52,392 nt of DNA from Bacteroidales bacterium (GTDB lineage Bacteria > Bacteroidota > Bacteroidia > Bacteroidales > UBA12077): contig DMBU01000052.1 of assembly GCA_003446015.1 (NCBI GenBank), forward strand, positions 81,435 through 133,826, given 5' to 3'. Shown here in pieces: positions 1 through 8,911 of the stretch. The translations under genes and the position numbers were made by a program. Below the pieces are notes generated by a model. The model made no database searches. It was not told the DNA's origin and worked only from the letters and a program-made list of their open reading frames with translations. Numbering within the stretch: the stretch's first letter is position 1; the number at the start of each line of letters is the position of its first letter.

Positions 1-2651
1 CCACTTACAATATCTTTAGGTTTGTATAATACAAATGATCCCGGCAGTATCTTTTTAAACTGATCCATGGTTGGCATTAGCGCTTCCTGAATTCTTTTTG
101 CATAAATAATACTGTCGGTAATACTTTTGTTTTTAATTGACAATTCTTCTTTTTGCTTTGCAATTTGTTTTGCAATTAATTCCTTCTCCTTTAATTCCTG
201 ATTTGATTTTCTTAAACTTCTTGTTCTATATTGAAAAAACCAAACAATAAATCCCATCATTAATGAGATATAAACAAAATAGGAGAAATTAGTTTTCCAT
301 AAAGGTGTTTCTACAATAATTTTCAAGCTTACACCTTCTTCATTCCATATATAATCGCTATTTGAACCTTTAACCCTAAAAGTATACTTCCCGGGTGGCA
401 AATTTGAAAAAGTGGCATACCTTCTGGTTCCAAGATTTATCCATTCTTGTTCAACGCCTTCCAGTTGATAAGCATAGTTGTTTTTTTCAGGATTTGTAAA
501 ATCCAGAGCTGCAAATTCTATGGTGATTAAATTATTCTTATGAGAAATCTCTACTTGTTTAGATTTTCCAACAACAATCTTTTTTGAAATCTTTTGCGAT
601 ATAACTTCTACAGAAGTAATTTCTATATTGGGTATATGATAATTTTTAATAATTGAATCGGGATAAAAAGAATTGTATCCGGCTATTCCTCCAAAAAATA
701 GTTCTCCGGATTCTGATTTAAATGATGCACCATGGTTAAATTCGTAGTCCTGCAATCCATCTTCAACTCCAAAATTACTAAACTGTTCTGTTTCCGGATT
801 AAATTTTGAAATCCCTTTATTTGTGCTCATCCACAAACTTCCTAAATTGTCGAATAAAATAGAGTAAATCAAGTTATTGGACAAACCATGCTTTTCCGTA
901 TATGCTTTAATTTGGTTAGTTTCCAGATCAAGTTTATTTAAACCTGCAAAAGTACCAATCCATAAAACATGAGTTATTGGATCTTCATTAAGGCACAATA
1001 TTTCATTACTTGTTAAATAATTCTTTTCCCGTGTATAATTTTTTTGTGTATTCGACACTAAATCCAAATGATTCAATCCTTTTTCAGTTGCAATCCATAA
1101 ATTTTTATTTTTATCTAATAAAATATCGTAAACAAGATCAGACCCCAGGCTTGTTGAGTCCTTGGGATCATGGAAATAACTTTGAACCGTATCCTGTCCT
1201 ATTTTATGTAATCCAAATTTTGACCCCACCCATAAATTCTCTTTTTCATCTTCGAGTATATCAAATATTCTATTGTTTTTAAAAATATCCAGAACTTTAA
1301 CTCTGTCTACTTTTTCGAACTTCTTTCTTGCTGAATTAAAGTAGCTTAATCCATTTTGGGTTCCAATCCAGATATCCCCGTTTTTGTCCTCAAATATTTT
1401 ATGAATGTAATCGTTTACAATCTCACTATTATTCGTATTATATCGAACAACCGACTGATTTTTAGGATTAAACAGATGCAGTCCGGTACCCCACGTACCT
1501 ATCCAAACGATATCGTCCTTTTTATAAATTGCAGTTATATAATTATTAGAAAAAAGAGGTTCTCCATTTTTAGAATTATCATATAATCTGAAATTCTTTT
1601 TTTTATCCTCTATTTTCATTAAACCTTTAACAGACCCAAGCCATAGAATATTAGTATTGTCTTGTATGATATCGGTAAAATAGGTAACAATTATCTGTTC
1701 ATTATTAACCATAAATTTATCATACACCGTAAAGGTTTCTGATATTTTATCAAATTTATTTAATCCATCGTCTGTTGTTATCCAGATATTACACTCATGA
1801 TCTTCGTAAATATCATTAATGGTATTATTACTTAAGCTATTTGGATTTTTCCTATCGTGAAAATATCTTTTAAATGTTTCAGTCTCCCATATAAATTTGT
1901 TTAATCCATTTTCTGTCCCAATCCAAAGGTTATGATCCTTATCTTCAAAAATAACTTTAACCTTATTGCTACTTATGCTATTACTATTATTAGGATCATG
2001 ATTATATCTTTTAAATATTTCCAGTTTTCTATCGAAGTAATTCAATCCATCTTTTGTGCCAACCCAAAGTTGATTTTTATGATCTTCAAAAATGGGGAAC
2101 TTAGCATTTACCGAAATAAAATTAAACACATCATTGTAATGCTCATAATGTCTGAATTTATTACTTCGTGGATTTAAACGTGAAAGGTAGTTCTCTGTCT
2201 TTATCCAAATAAATCCGCTTTTATCCTGATATACATCGTAAACTTCATCTTCACGAATACTATTAATATCTTCAGGATTAAACAGATAATGAGTAAATTT
2301 CTCGGTATATATATTGTACTCATTTAAGCCTAAGTTAGTGCCAATCCAAATGTTGCCTTCGGAATCTTCACTTATACAGTTAATAAAGTTATTGGTTAAG
2401 GTGTTTGTATCGGATGGCTCATTTTTAAAAACCTTAAAATTATAGCCATCAAATTTGTTAAGACCATCCTGGGTTCCAATCCATAAAAACCCTTTACTAT
2501 CTTGTATTAAACAATTCACACTTGTCTGCGATAATCCATTTTCAATAGTAAAATGATCAACGCTTAATATTTGTCCTTGAATTTTAGCAATATGCAGAAA
2601 TGGGAGAATCCCAACTATAAGAAGAGTCCATATTGAAAATCGTAATTTCAT
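1..2651 (-). CDS. Two-propeller sensor with Y_Y_Y domain and start of SpoIIE-type phosphatase (partial)
   Basis: The gene runs off the left edge; 883 codons are visible. It starts with MKLRFSIWTLLIVGILPFLH, a likely signal anchor. Then come 13-14 repeats of the form (L/I)W(I/V)GTxxGLN, the Reg_prop blades expected for two seven-bladed periplasmic propellers. A Y_Y_Y domain follows (FSNLPPGKYTFRVKGSN), then a membrane helix near bases 225-290 and a coiled coil. The last visible residues, SIIYAKRIQEALMPT and FVLYKPKDIVSG, match the start of the SpoIIE/PP2C-like phosphatase domain that follows such coiled coils in Bacteroidota. I infer that it senses a periplasmic ligand and outputs through a serine phosphatase rather than a histidine kinase. 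The phosphatase active site lies outside the window. Confidence 0.85.
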   Translation of the reverse strand, partial: MKLRFSIWTLLIVGILPFLHIAKIQGQILSVDHFTIENGLSQTSVNCLIQDSKGFLWIGTQDGLNKFDGYNFKVFKNEPSDTNTLTNNFINCISEDSEGNIWIGTNLGLNEYNIYTEKFTHYLFNPEDINSIREDEVYDVYQDKSGFIWIKTENYLSRLNPRSNKFRHYEHYNDVFNFISVNAKFPIFEDHKNQLWVGTKDGLNYFDRKLEIFKRYNHDPNNSNSISSNKVKVIFEDKDHNLWIGTENGLNKFIWETETFKRYFHDRKNPNSLSNNTINDIYEDHECNIWITTDDGLNKFDKISETFTVYDKFMVNNEQIIVTYFTDIIQDNTNILWLGSVKGLMKIEDKKKNFRLYDNSKNGEPLFSNNYITAIYKKDDIVWIGTWGTGLHLFNPKNQSVVRYNTNNSEIVNDYIHKIFEDKNGDIWIGTQNGLSYFNSARKKFEKVDRVKVLDIFKNNRIFDILEDEKENLWVGSKFGLHKIGQDTVQSYFHDPKDSTSLGSDLVYDILLDKNKNLWIATEKGLNHLDLVSNTQKNYTREKNYLTSNEILCLNEDPITHVLWIGTFAGLNKLDLETNQIKAYTEKHGLSNNLIYSILFDNLGSLWMSTNKGISKFNPETEQFSNFGVEDGLQDYEFNHGASFKSESGELFFGGIAGYNSFYPDSIIKNYHIPNIEITSVEVISQKISKKIVVGKSKQVEISHKNNLITIEFAALDFTNPEKNNYAYQLEGVEQEWINLGTRRYATFSNLPPGKYTFRVKGSNSDYIWNEEGVSLKIIVETPLWKTNFSYFVYISLMMGFIVWFFQYRTRSLRKSNQELKEKELIAKQIAKQKEELSIKNKSITDSIIYAKRIQEALMPTMDQFKKILPGSFVLYKPKDIVS

Positions 2652-2713
2652 TTATTTATTGCTAATTTAATATTTAATAATATGAAAGCAAAGCGTTGAT
2701 TCCAGATACTATC

Positions 2714-4615
2714 TTAATCTTTTGCGATAGCCCCTTTATTTGTATTTAATTTGCGATATTTTAAAGATGGAGATTTAATAAAATCACCAAATCCTAATCC
2801 CTCCCATTTTTCGTCAATAGCACGAATCGTATCCTCATCAGAGATAACAATATTTGGCCATTCCCGTTTAAAATTGTCTCTTTGTAACGATTTTTTTGTG
2901 GCATCAATGAATATTTTTGAAAACTTATCTTTGCCTGAATTAAATATTTTTGAATCTCTTTTAGGGTCAATATTTCCAGATCCAATCCAGGTAATCATAT
3001 TTAAATCGTTCACATCAACAAGTTCATCAACAAATAAAAAAAACTTAAAAGAATTAAAATCTTTTTGTTCAGAAAGATTTTGTATAATGGTTTCCAGTTG
3101 TTGTTTGCTTTCCTTTTTAACTGCAATAATTGCAATTCCCAGGTTACTTAAAATATTCCACCGTTTAAACTCCGGAATTAATTTAAAATAATTTTCCAGC
3201 ATTGTAGGTTTTACCGGGCTATTGTTTTGTTCTGAAATATCGGATTGCTCTTCAATAAATTTTGTAGTAGCATCAATACCCATCTTGCTTCCATACGTAA
3301 ATTTCGATGCAGAGTGGTCGAGCACATCTAATGGTCCACTTATAAAATGGATATCATTTTCAGAATTCACATTCTTAAAAACCTGCTGAATAACTTGCTT
3401 ATAATTATGGATATCAATATCCTGATCGACTACTATCATAATTTTATTGAACATCATTTGTCCTGCGCCCCACATCGCATTCATTACTTTAAATGCCTGA
3501 CCGGCAAAGGTTTTGTTTATTTTAACAATAGCAATATTATGAGCGACTCCTTCGAAAGGTAAATCATAATCTATAATTTCTGGAAGAATTGCCAGTCGGA
3601 TTGGGGTAAGAAAAATGCGTTCGGTTGCTTTACCTATCCATGCGTCCTCCATTGGAGGCACTCCAACGATAGTAGCAGGGTAAACCGCATTTTTTCTATG
3701 CGTAATGCAAGTAACATGAAATTTAGGGTACCAATCGGCTAATGAATAAAAACCTGTATGGTCGCCAAATGGTCCTTCCCATATAAACTCTTCTGTTGGA
3801 TCAACATAACCTTCAATAATAATATCGGCATCTGCCGGAACCTCAATTTCCTGGGTGATACATTTAACAAGTTCAACTTTCTGTTTTCTTAAAAACCCTG
3901 CCAATAAGAATTCATCGACATTATCAGGAACAGGAGCGGTTGCAGCGTAAGTATAAGCAGGATCACCGCCAAGAGCAACAGCAATAGGTATTTTTTTATT
4001 AAGTTTTTTATATTCCTCGAAATGTCTTGCACCAACCTTATGTTTATGCCAATGCATCCCTGTTAATTTCTTATCAAAAATTTGCATCCGGTACATCCCA
4101 ACATTTCGAATTCCTGTAATTGGATCTTTAGTTATTACCATTGGTAAAGTAATAAAGGGGCCTCCATCTTCGGGCCAACATTTTAATACCGGGAGTATGC
4201 CTAAATCAGGATCATAATGGATAATATCCTGACATTTACCCTTCCCTGAGATGATTTTCGGCATCCAGGAAGATATTTCCGATAACATTGGTAAAACCTT
4301 TAGTTTTTCAAAAATATTAGCTTTAGGGCTTGATAAATCAATAAACATCTTTTCCATTACTTTACCAATATCATCCATTTTATTAACATTCAAGGCCATG
4401 CACATTCTTTTTTCAGAACCAAGGGCATTAATTAAAACGGGAAAGTCAGTTCCTGTGTTTTCAAAAAGGATTGCTTTGCCTCCATGAAGCGACTTTGATA
4501 TTCGGTCAGTTATTTCGGTTATTTCGAGCTCCGGACTAACAAACTCTTTTACCCGAATGATTTCATTTTCGTTTTCAAGTTTTTGAATAAAATGATTTAA
4601 TGATTTATAGGTCAT
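2714..4615 (-). CDS. UbiD family decarboxylase (menaquinone-type)
   Basis: A 633-residue UbiD-family protein; these enzymes use prenylated FMN and Mn to decarboxylate aromatic or unsaturated acids. The expected cofactor and metal region is visible: RNVGMYR (Asn171, Arg176), MHWHKHK (His188-192) and PTEEFIWEGPFGDHTG (Glu275-280). It is longer than E. coli UbiD (about 497 residues) and fits the long subgroup annotated as menaquinone biosynthesis decarboxylases. The exact substrate cannot be read from the sequence, and no ubiX or men gene is adjacent. A perfect 18-bp palindrome lies 28 bases upstream of the ATG. A terminator separates it from the upstream eno gene. Confidence 0.9.
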   Translation of the reverse strand: MTYKSLNHFIQKLENENEIIRVKEFVSPELEITEITDRISKSLHGGKAILFENTGTDFPVLINALGSEKRMCMALNVNKMDDIGKVMEKMFIDLSSPKANIFEKLKVLPMLSEISSWMPKIISGKGKCQDIIHYDPDLGILPVLKCWPEDGGPFITLPMVITKDPITGIRNVGMYRMQIFDKKLTGMHWHKHKVGARHFEEYKKLNKKIPIAVALGGDPAYTYAATAPVPDNVDEFLLAGFLRKQKVELVKCITQEIEVPADADIIIEGYVDPTEEFIWEGPFGDHTGFYSLADWYPKFHVTCITHRKNAVYPATIVGVPPMEDAWIGKATERIFLTPIRLAILPEIIDYDLPFEGVAHNIAIVKINKTFAGQAFKVMNAMWGAGQMMFNKIMIVVDQDIDIHNYKQVIQQVFKNVNSENDIHFISGPLDVLDHSASKFTYGSKMGIDATTKFIEEQSDISEQNNSPVKPTMLENYFKLIPEFKRWNILSNLGIAIIAVKKESKQQLETIIQNLSEQKDFNSFKFFLFVDELVDVNDLNMITWIGSGNIDPKRDSKIFNSGKDKFSKIFIDATKKSLQRDNFKREWPNIVISDEDTIRAIDEKWEGLGFGDFIKSPSLKYRKLNTNKGAIAKD

Positions 4616-4642
4616 AAAAACGATTTGAGAGTATTTGTGAAA

Positions 4643-4660
4643 TATACAAAATTTTGTATA
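4643..4660. promoter_or_regulatory. Perfect 18-bp palindrome upstream of the ubiD-family gene
   Basis: TATACAAAATTTTGTATA is a perfect inverted repeat ending 28 bases before the start codon at 4615. It lies in the 5' region of the decarboxylase gene, where a repressor site or promoter overlap would be expected. No regulator gene is adjacent. AT-rich sequence makes chance palindromes more likely, so the role is inferred. Confidence 0.4.
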
Positions 4661-4694
4661 GTAATGTTTAAATGAAGATAATAAATAACAACAT

Positions 4695-4733
4695 AAAAAA
4701 GCCGGCTTCTATATTGAATAAAGAAGTCGGCTT
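4695..4733 (-). terminator. Rho-independent terminator after eno
   Basis: Read on the minus strand, a 12-base arm (4722-4733) pairs with 4699-4710 with one A-C mismatch around an 11-base loop. A run of six T follows. It begins about 20 bases after the eno stop codon and separates eno from the ubiD-family gene. Confidence 0.85.
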
Positions 4734-4752
4734 AAGTTTTTATGTTAAGATC

Positions 4753-6036
4753 TTATAAGAATTTAAAGTCTTTTCCTAAATATTTTGCAGAAGTTCCCAG
4801 AGCTTCCTCAATTCTAAGAAGTTGATTGTATTTTGCAACCCTGTCAGAACGTGAAGCAGAACCAGTTTTAATTAAACCGGTATTTAAAGCAACAGCTAAG
4901 TCTGCAATGGTTGTATCTTCAGTTTCACCAGAACGATGACTAATTATTGAAGTAAAAGCGTTCTCGGTTGCCATTTTTACTGCATTGATCGTTTCAGTTA
5001 ATGTTCCAATTTGGTTAACTTTTATTAAAATTGAATTTGCACTTTTTTCTTTTATTCCTTCAGCTAATCTTTTAACATTTGTAACAAAAAGATCGTCACC
5101 AACTATTTGTACTTTGTGTCCAATAGCTTTTGTCAGTTCTTTCCAACCTGCCCAATCATCTTCCGCCAGGCCATCTTCAATTGAAAGAATTGGATATTTT
5201 TCGACCCATGTTTTCCAATAGTTTACCAAATCAGTTGAAGTTAAATCCTGATTTGTTGATTCAAAATGGTACACTTTTCTATCTTTATCGTAAAACTCAG
5301 AAGCTGCAGGATCAAGGGCTATAAAAATATCTTTTCCAGGCTTATATCCTGCTTTTTTGATAGCTTCCAAAACTACTTCAATAGCTTCTTCATTTGACTC
5401 CAGGTTTGGTGCAAAGCCACCTTCATCGCCAACATTTGTTGAATGACCTTTTGATTTAAGAACAGCTTTTAAATGATGAAAAACCTCAGCTCCCATTCTT
5501 AATGCTTCGCTAAAAGTTCTAGCTCCAACAGGCATGATCATAAATTCCTGAATATCGATCTTATTATCGGCATGCTGACCTCCATTAAGGATATTCATCA
5601 TTGGAATAGGCAGCGTATTTGCATTAACTCCTCCAATATATCTGTACAATGGCATTCCGTACTCAGTTGCTGCGGCTCGTGCAACAGCTAAAGAAACGCC
5701 TAACATAGCATTTGCACCCAGGTTTGATTTATTTTCAGTACCGTCAAGTTGAATAAGGGCATTGTCAATTCCTGCCTGATCATCAATGTAATATCCGTTT
5801 AATTCATCATTAATTATAGTATTTACATTTTCAACAGCTTTTAGTACACCTTTACCAAGAAATTGTGATGAATCACCATCTCTTAATTCAACAGCTTCAT
5901 GCACACCAGTTGATGCACCTGAAGGAACAGCTGCTCTACCAATAAAACCTTCATTTGTAACTACTTCAACTTCAACGGTTGGATTCCCACGTGAATCGAG
6001 TATTTGTCTTGCATGTATTCCCACAATTTGTCCCAT
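4753..6036 (-). CDS. eno: Enolase
   Basis: Phosphopyruvate hydratase, which converts 2-phosphoglycerate to phosphoenolpyruvate in glycolysis. I chose the start at MGQIVGIHARQILDSRGNPT, giving 427 residues, close to the usual 430. An upstream in-frame ATG at 6084 adds 16 residues that do not resemble the family. Visible motifs are the N-terminal DSRGNPT, the VGDEGGFAPN loop, the metal and catalytic segments SIEDGLAEDDW and IVGDDLFVTN, the catalytic Lys in ILIKVNQIGT, and SHRSGETED. A TAACTTTG element (6082-6089, minus strand) fits the Bacteroidota -7 box but has no clear -33 partner. The gene is monocistronic between two terminators. Confidence 0.97.
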   Translation of the reverse strand: MGQIVGIHARQILDSRGNPTVEVEVVTNEGFIGRAAVPSGASTGVHEAVELRDGDSSQFLGKGVLKAVENVNTIINDELNGYYIDDQAGIDNALIQLDGTENKSNLGANAMLGVSLAVARAAATEYGMPLYRYIGGVNANTLPIPMMNILNGGQHADNKIDIQEFMIMPVGARTFSEALRMGAEVFHHLKAVLKSKGHSTNVGDEGGFAPNLESNEEAIEVVLEAIKKAGYKPGKDIFIALDPAASEFYDKDRKVYHFESTNQDLTSTDLVNYWKTWVEKYPILSIEDGLAEDDWAGWKELTKAIGHKVQIVGDDLFVTNVKRLAEGIKEKSANSILIKVNQIGTLTETINAVKMATENAFTSIISHRSGETEDTTIADLAVALNTGLIKTGSASRSDRVAKYNQLLRIEEALGTSAKYLGKDFKFL

Positions 6037-6135
6037 AATAATATATTTTAAATTTAAGATTTTAAAAAACGAAAAATCTATCAAAGTTAATGAAAAATAA
6101 GCATTTTTATATTACCTCCAGTTTAATATATTCAT

Positions 6136-6159
6136 AAAAAAAGGGCGAATAAATCGCCC
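6136..6159 (-). terminator. Terminator of the ribosomal superoperon
   Basis: On the minus strand GGGCGA, a five-base loop and TCGCCC are followed directly by seven T. It lies 26 bases after the rplQ stop and is the first clear rho-independent terminator downstream of rpsL. Confidence 0.85.
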
Positions 6160-6184
6160 CTTCATTAATAAAATTGAATATATT

Positions 6185-6835
6185 TTATTCTTCTTTTTTA
6201 TCTTCAGTATTTTCTTCTTCCTTCTTCTCTTGTGGTTCAGGAGTTTCTTCTACTTTTTCTTCTTCAACTTTTGCCTCAACAGTTTCTTCTGCTTTAACTT
6301 CTTCAACAACAGGAGTTTCTTCCTGTTTTTCTTTAACTTCAGGTTTTACTTCCTCAATAACTTCAACTTGATCTTTTGTTTCAACCTTTTCTGAAGCAAC
6401 AGCGGCAGGTTTTTTCGCACCTCTTCTACGACGTGTTGATTTACCTTTTGCATCAGATTTTGCTGCAAGAAGATTTTCGTTATAATCAACTAACTCAATA
6501 ATACACATATCAGCATTGTCACCCAAACGAGTTCCTGTCTTTAATATTCGTGTGTATCCTCCTGGTCTGTCAGCTATTTTAGGACTAACATCCCTAAAAA
6601 GTTCTGTTACAGCTTCTTTATTTTGCAAATGACTGAATACGATTCTTCTTGAGTGAGTTGAATCATCTTTTGCCTTTGTAATAAGAGGCTCAACATACAT
6701 TTTAAGAGCTTTAGCCTTTGCTATTGTTGTATTAATTCTTTTATGTAAAACCAACGACGCTGCCATGTTTGCCAACATTGCCTTTCTATGTGCAGTCTTT
6801 CTTCCTAAGTGGTTAAACGATTTTCTATGTCTCAT
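6185..6835 (-). CDS. rplQ: Ribosomal protein L17 with long acidic C-terminal tail
   Basis: Large-subunit protein bL17. Residues 1-122 match the family core (MRHRKSFNHLGRKTAHRKAM; RPGGYTRILK). It is 216 residues long against about 127 in E. coli. The excess is a basic linker (KGKSTRRRRGAKK, about residues 130-152) and then a Glu/Val/Lys-rich low-complexity tail to the C terminus. Extended L17 proteins are common in Bacteroidota; the tail's role is unknown to me. It is the last gene of the superoperon, four bases after rpoA, and is followed by a terminator. Confidence 0.96.
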   Translation of the reverse strand: MRHRKSFNHLGRKTAHRKAMLANMAASLVLHKRINTTIAKAKALKMYVEPLITKAKDDSTHSRRIVFSHLQNKEAVTELFRDVSPKIADRPGGYTRILKTGTRLGDNADMCIIELVDYNENLLAAKSDAKGKSTRRRRGAKKPAAVASEKVETKDQVEVIEEVKPEVKEKQEETPVVEEVKAEETVEAKVEEEKVEETPEPQEKKEEENTEDKKEE

Positions 6836-6839
6836 CCTT

Positions 6840-7832
6840 TTACTCTTTGTCTAATTTATACTTAGTAATATCCATTCCAAATGTAAGATTCATTTGGCTA
6901 AGTAAGTCTTCTAATTCAGTTAACGACTTTTTACCAAAGTTTCTAAACTTTAATAAATCGTTTTTATTGTATTTAACCAAATCTCCTAATGAATCAACTT
7001 CGGCAGCTTTTAAACAGTTCAACGCTCTCACTGAAAGATCCATATCTACTAATCTTGTTTTAAGGAGCTGACGCATATGTAATACTTCTTCATCGAATTC
7101 TTCGTTTGCGTATTTTTCATCAGAATCGAGTGTGATCTTTTCGTCAGAAAATAGCATCAAATGATAAATAAGTATTTTTGCGGCCTCTTTTAAAGCTTCT
7201 TTTGGGTGGATTGAGCCATCTGATTCAATTTCAAAAACAAGTTTTTCGAAATCTGTTTTTTGCTCCACACGATAATTCTCAATTGAGTATTTAACGTTTC
7301 TGATAGGAGTAAAAATTGAATCGATTGCAATTACACCAAATTCGCCATCAACAGGTTTATTTTCTTCAGAAGGAACATAGCCTCTACCTTTATTTATAGA
7401 GAATTCAATCTGAAGTTTTACATCTGGTTCCATTTCACAAATTACGTGATCAGGGTTTAAAACTTTAAAATTGGTTGAGAAATTATTTATATCTCCGGCT
7501 TTAAATTCGTTTTGCCCAGTAATAGTTACAGTAAATTTCTCATCTTCTGCTTCCTCTACATTGCATTTAAAGCGCACTTGCTTTAAGTTCAAGATTATTT
7601 CACTAACGTCCTGAACAACACCAGCCAATGTAGAAAATTCGTGTTCTACACCTTCAATTTTTATTGAAGTAATGGCATAACCTTCCAGTGATGATAAAAG
7701 AATCCTTCTTAAAGAATTGCCGACAGTAATTCCATATCCTGGTTCCAAAGGACGAAACTCAAACTTGCCATAAGTTTCGTTTGCTTCGACCATAATGACC
7801 TTATCGGGCTTTTGAAATGCTAAAATTGCCAT
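6840..7832 (-). CDS. rpoA: RNA polymerase alpha subunit
   Basis: 330 residues, the usual length. The N-terminal assembly domain includes EPGYGITVGNSLRRILLSSL, the conserved dimerisation segment. After a linker near residue 240, the C-terminal DNA- and activator-binding domain is recognisable (LSVRALNCLKAAEVDSLGDL and FRNFGKKSLTELEDLL). It lies between rpsD and rplQ, as in the bacterial alpha operon. Its position in the translation superoperon couples polymerase and ribosome synthesis. Confidence 0.98.
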   Translation of the reverse strand: MAILAFQKPDKVIMVEANETYGKFEFRPLEPGYGITVGNSLRRILLSSLEGYAITSIKIEGVEHEFSTLAGVVQDVSEIILNLKQVRFKCNVEEAEDEKFTVTITGQNEFKAGDINNFSTNFKVLNPDHVICEMEPDVKLQIEFSINKGRGYVPSEENKPVDGEFGVIAIDSIFTPIRNVKYSIENYRVEQKTDFEKLVFEIESDGSIHPKEALKEAAKILIYHLMLFSDEKITLDSDEKYANEEFDEEVLHMRQLLKTRLVDMDLSVRALNCLKAAEVDSLGDLVKYNKNDLLKFRNFGKKSLTELEDLLSQMNLTFGMDITKYKLDKE

Positions 7833-7851
7833 AAATAATGAGTAATTATTT

Positions 7852-8460
7852 TTATTTAGAATATAATTCTACGATTAACTGTTCCTTAATATTCTCAGGA
7901 ATTTCAGTTCTTTCAGGAGCATTTAAAAATTTACCTGCCATTTGATCTGAATCCCATTCTAACCAAGAATATTTATTGTAACGAGCTGATGATAAACTAT
8001 TGTTAATAGCTTCCAGAGATTTTGATTTTTCTCTTACTCCAATGATATCACCTGATTTAACAGTATATGATGGAACGCTTAACACTTCTCCATTAACTGT
8101 AATATGCTTGTGAGTAACAAATTGTCTTGCAGCAGCTCTTGTTGGAGCAATACCTAATCGGAATACAACGTTATCTAAACGTGCTTCTAATAGTTGCAAT
8201 AAGTTTTCACCAGTAATACCTTTTGTTCTTTGTGCATGTTCAAATAAGTTAAAGAATTGCTTCTCTAAAACACCATAGGTGTATTTAGCTTTTTGCTTTT
8301 CCATTAACTGAACACCATATTCAGAAAGTTTTCTTCTTCTTTTATTCGCACCATGTTGTCCAGGAGGATAATTCTTCTTTTCAAAATGCTTGTCAGGTCC
8401 GAAAATAGGTTCTCCTAATTTTCGTGCGATTTTCGACTTTGGTCCAATATATCTAGCCAT
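7852..8460 (-). CDS. rpsD: Ribosomal protein S4
   Basis: uS4, 202 residues, a primary 16S rRNA-binding assembly protein. The start MARYIGPKSKIARKLGEPIF and the S4 RNA-binding domain (LEARLDNVVFRLG, AARQFVTHKHITVNG) are clear. The N-terminal region has no four-Cys zinc cluster, so it is the zinc-free form. In many bacteria S4 also represses its own operon by binding the alpha-operon mRNA; no matching mRNA structure was identified here. It sits between rpsK and rpoA. Confidence 0.98.
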   Translation of the reverse strand: MARYIGPKSKIARKLGEPIFGPDKHFEKKNYPPGQHGANKRRRKLSEYGVQLMEKQKAKYTYGVLEKQFFNLFEHAQRTKGITGENLLQLLEARLDNVVFRLGIAPTRAAARQFVTHKHITVNGEVLSVPSYTVKSGDIIGVREKSKSLEAINNSLSSARYNKYSWLEWDSDQMAGKFLNAPERTEIPENIKEQLIVELYSK

Positions 8461-8510
8461 GAATCTTTTTATTAAACTTTTTTCAATCTCAAAATACTTA
8501 AAAACACGTC

Positions 8511-8900
8511 TTAAACTCTTCTACGTGATGGTGGACGACATCCATTATGTGGTAATGGTGTTACATCAGTAATTTCAGTAACTTCGATACCTGCATTATG
8601 AACAGTACGGATAGCAGATTCTCTACCAGCACCAGGTCCTTTAACATATGCCTTCACTTTTCTTAATCCTAAATCGTAAGCTACCTTTGCACAGTCTTCC
8701 GCAGCCATTTGAGCTGCATAAGGAGTATTTTTCTTTGATCCTCTAAAACCCATCTTTCCAGATGACGACCAAGAAATTACTTGTCCCGTATTATTTGTTA
8801 ACGAAATAATAATATTGTTAAAAGAAGCATGAACATGAACTTGCCCTGTAGCTTCAACCTTTACAACTCTTTTCTTAGATGATCCAGTCTTTTTTGCCAT
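8511..8900 (-). CDS. rpsK: Ribosomal protein S11
   Basis: uS11, 129 residues, part of the 30S platform near the 3' end of 16S rRNA. Conserved segments visible are GQVHVHASFNNIIISLTN, YAAQMAAEDCAKVA, VKGPGAGRESAIR and the C-terminal DVTPLPHNGCRPPSRRRV. It follows rpsM by 11 bases and precedes rpsD by 50 bases. Length and order are normal. Confidence 0.98.
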   Translation of the reverse strand: MAKKTGSSKKRVVKVEATGQVHVHASFNNIIISLTNNTGQVISWSSSGKMGFRGSKKNTPYAAQMAAEDCAKVAYDLGLRKVKAYVKGPGAGRESAIRTVHNAGIEVTEITDVTPLPHNGCRPPSRRRV

Positions 8901-8911
8901 TTGCTTATCTA

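Noticed and set aside
1010..2177. Several short + strand frames across the propeller gene
   Set aside because: They are antisense shadows of the Reg_prop repeats, without recognisable products.
2751..3191. 146-residue open frame antisense to the ubiD-family gene
   Set aside because: It lies wholly inside a well-supported gene on the other strand and resembles no protein family.
6037..6084. Upstream in-frame ATG of enolase adding 16 residues
   Set aside because: The extension is AT-rich, unlike enolase N termini, and overlaps the likely -7 box; MGQIVGIHARQ is the standard start.
6174..6371. Open reading frame on the + strand opposite the rplQ tail, coding a Ser/Thr-rich 65-residue peptide
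   Set aside because: It is the complement of the Glu-rich codons of the L17 tail; low complexity and no promoter or start signal.
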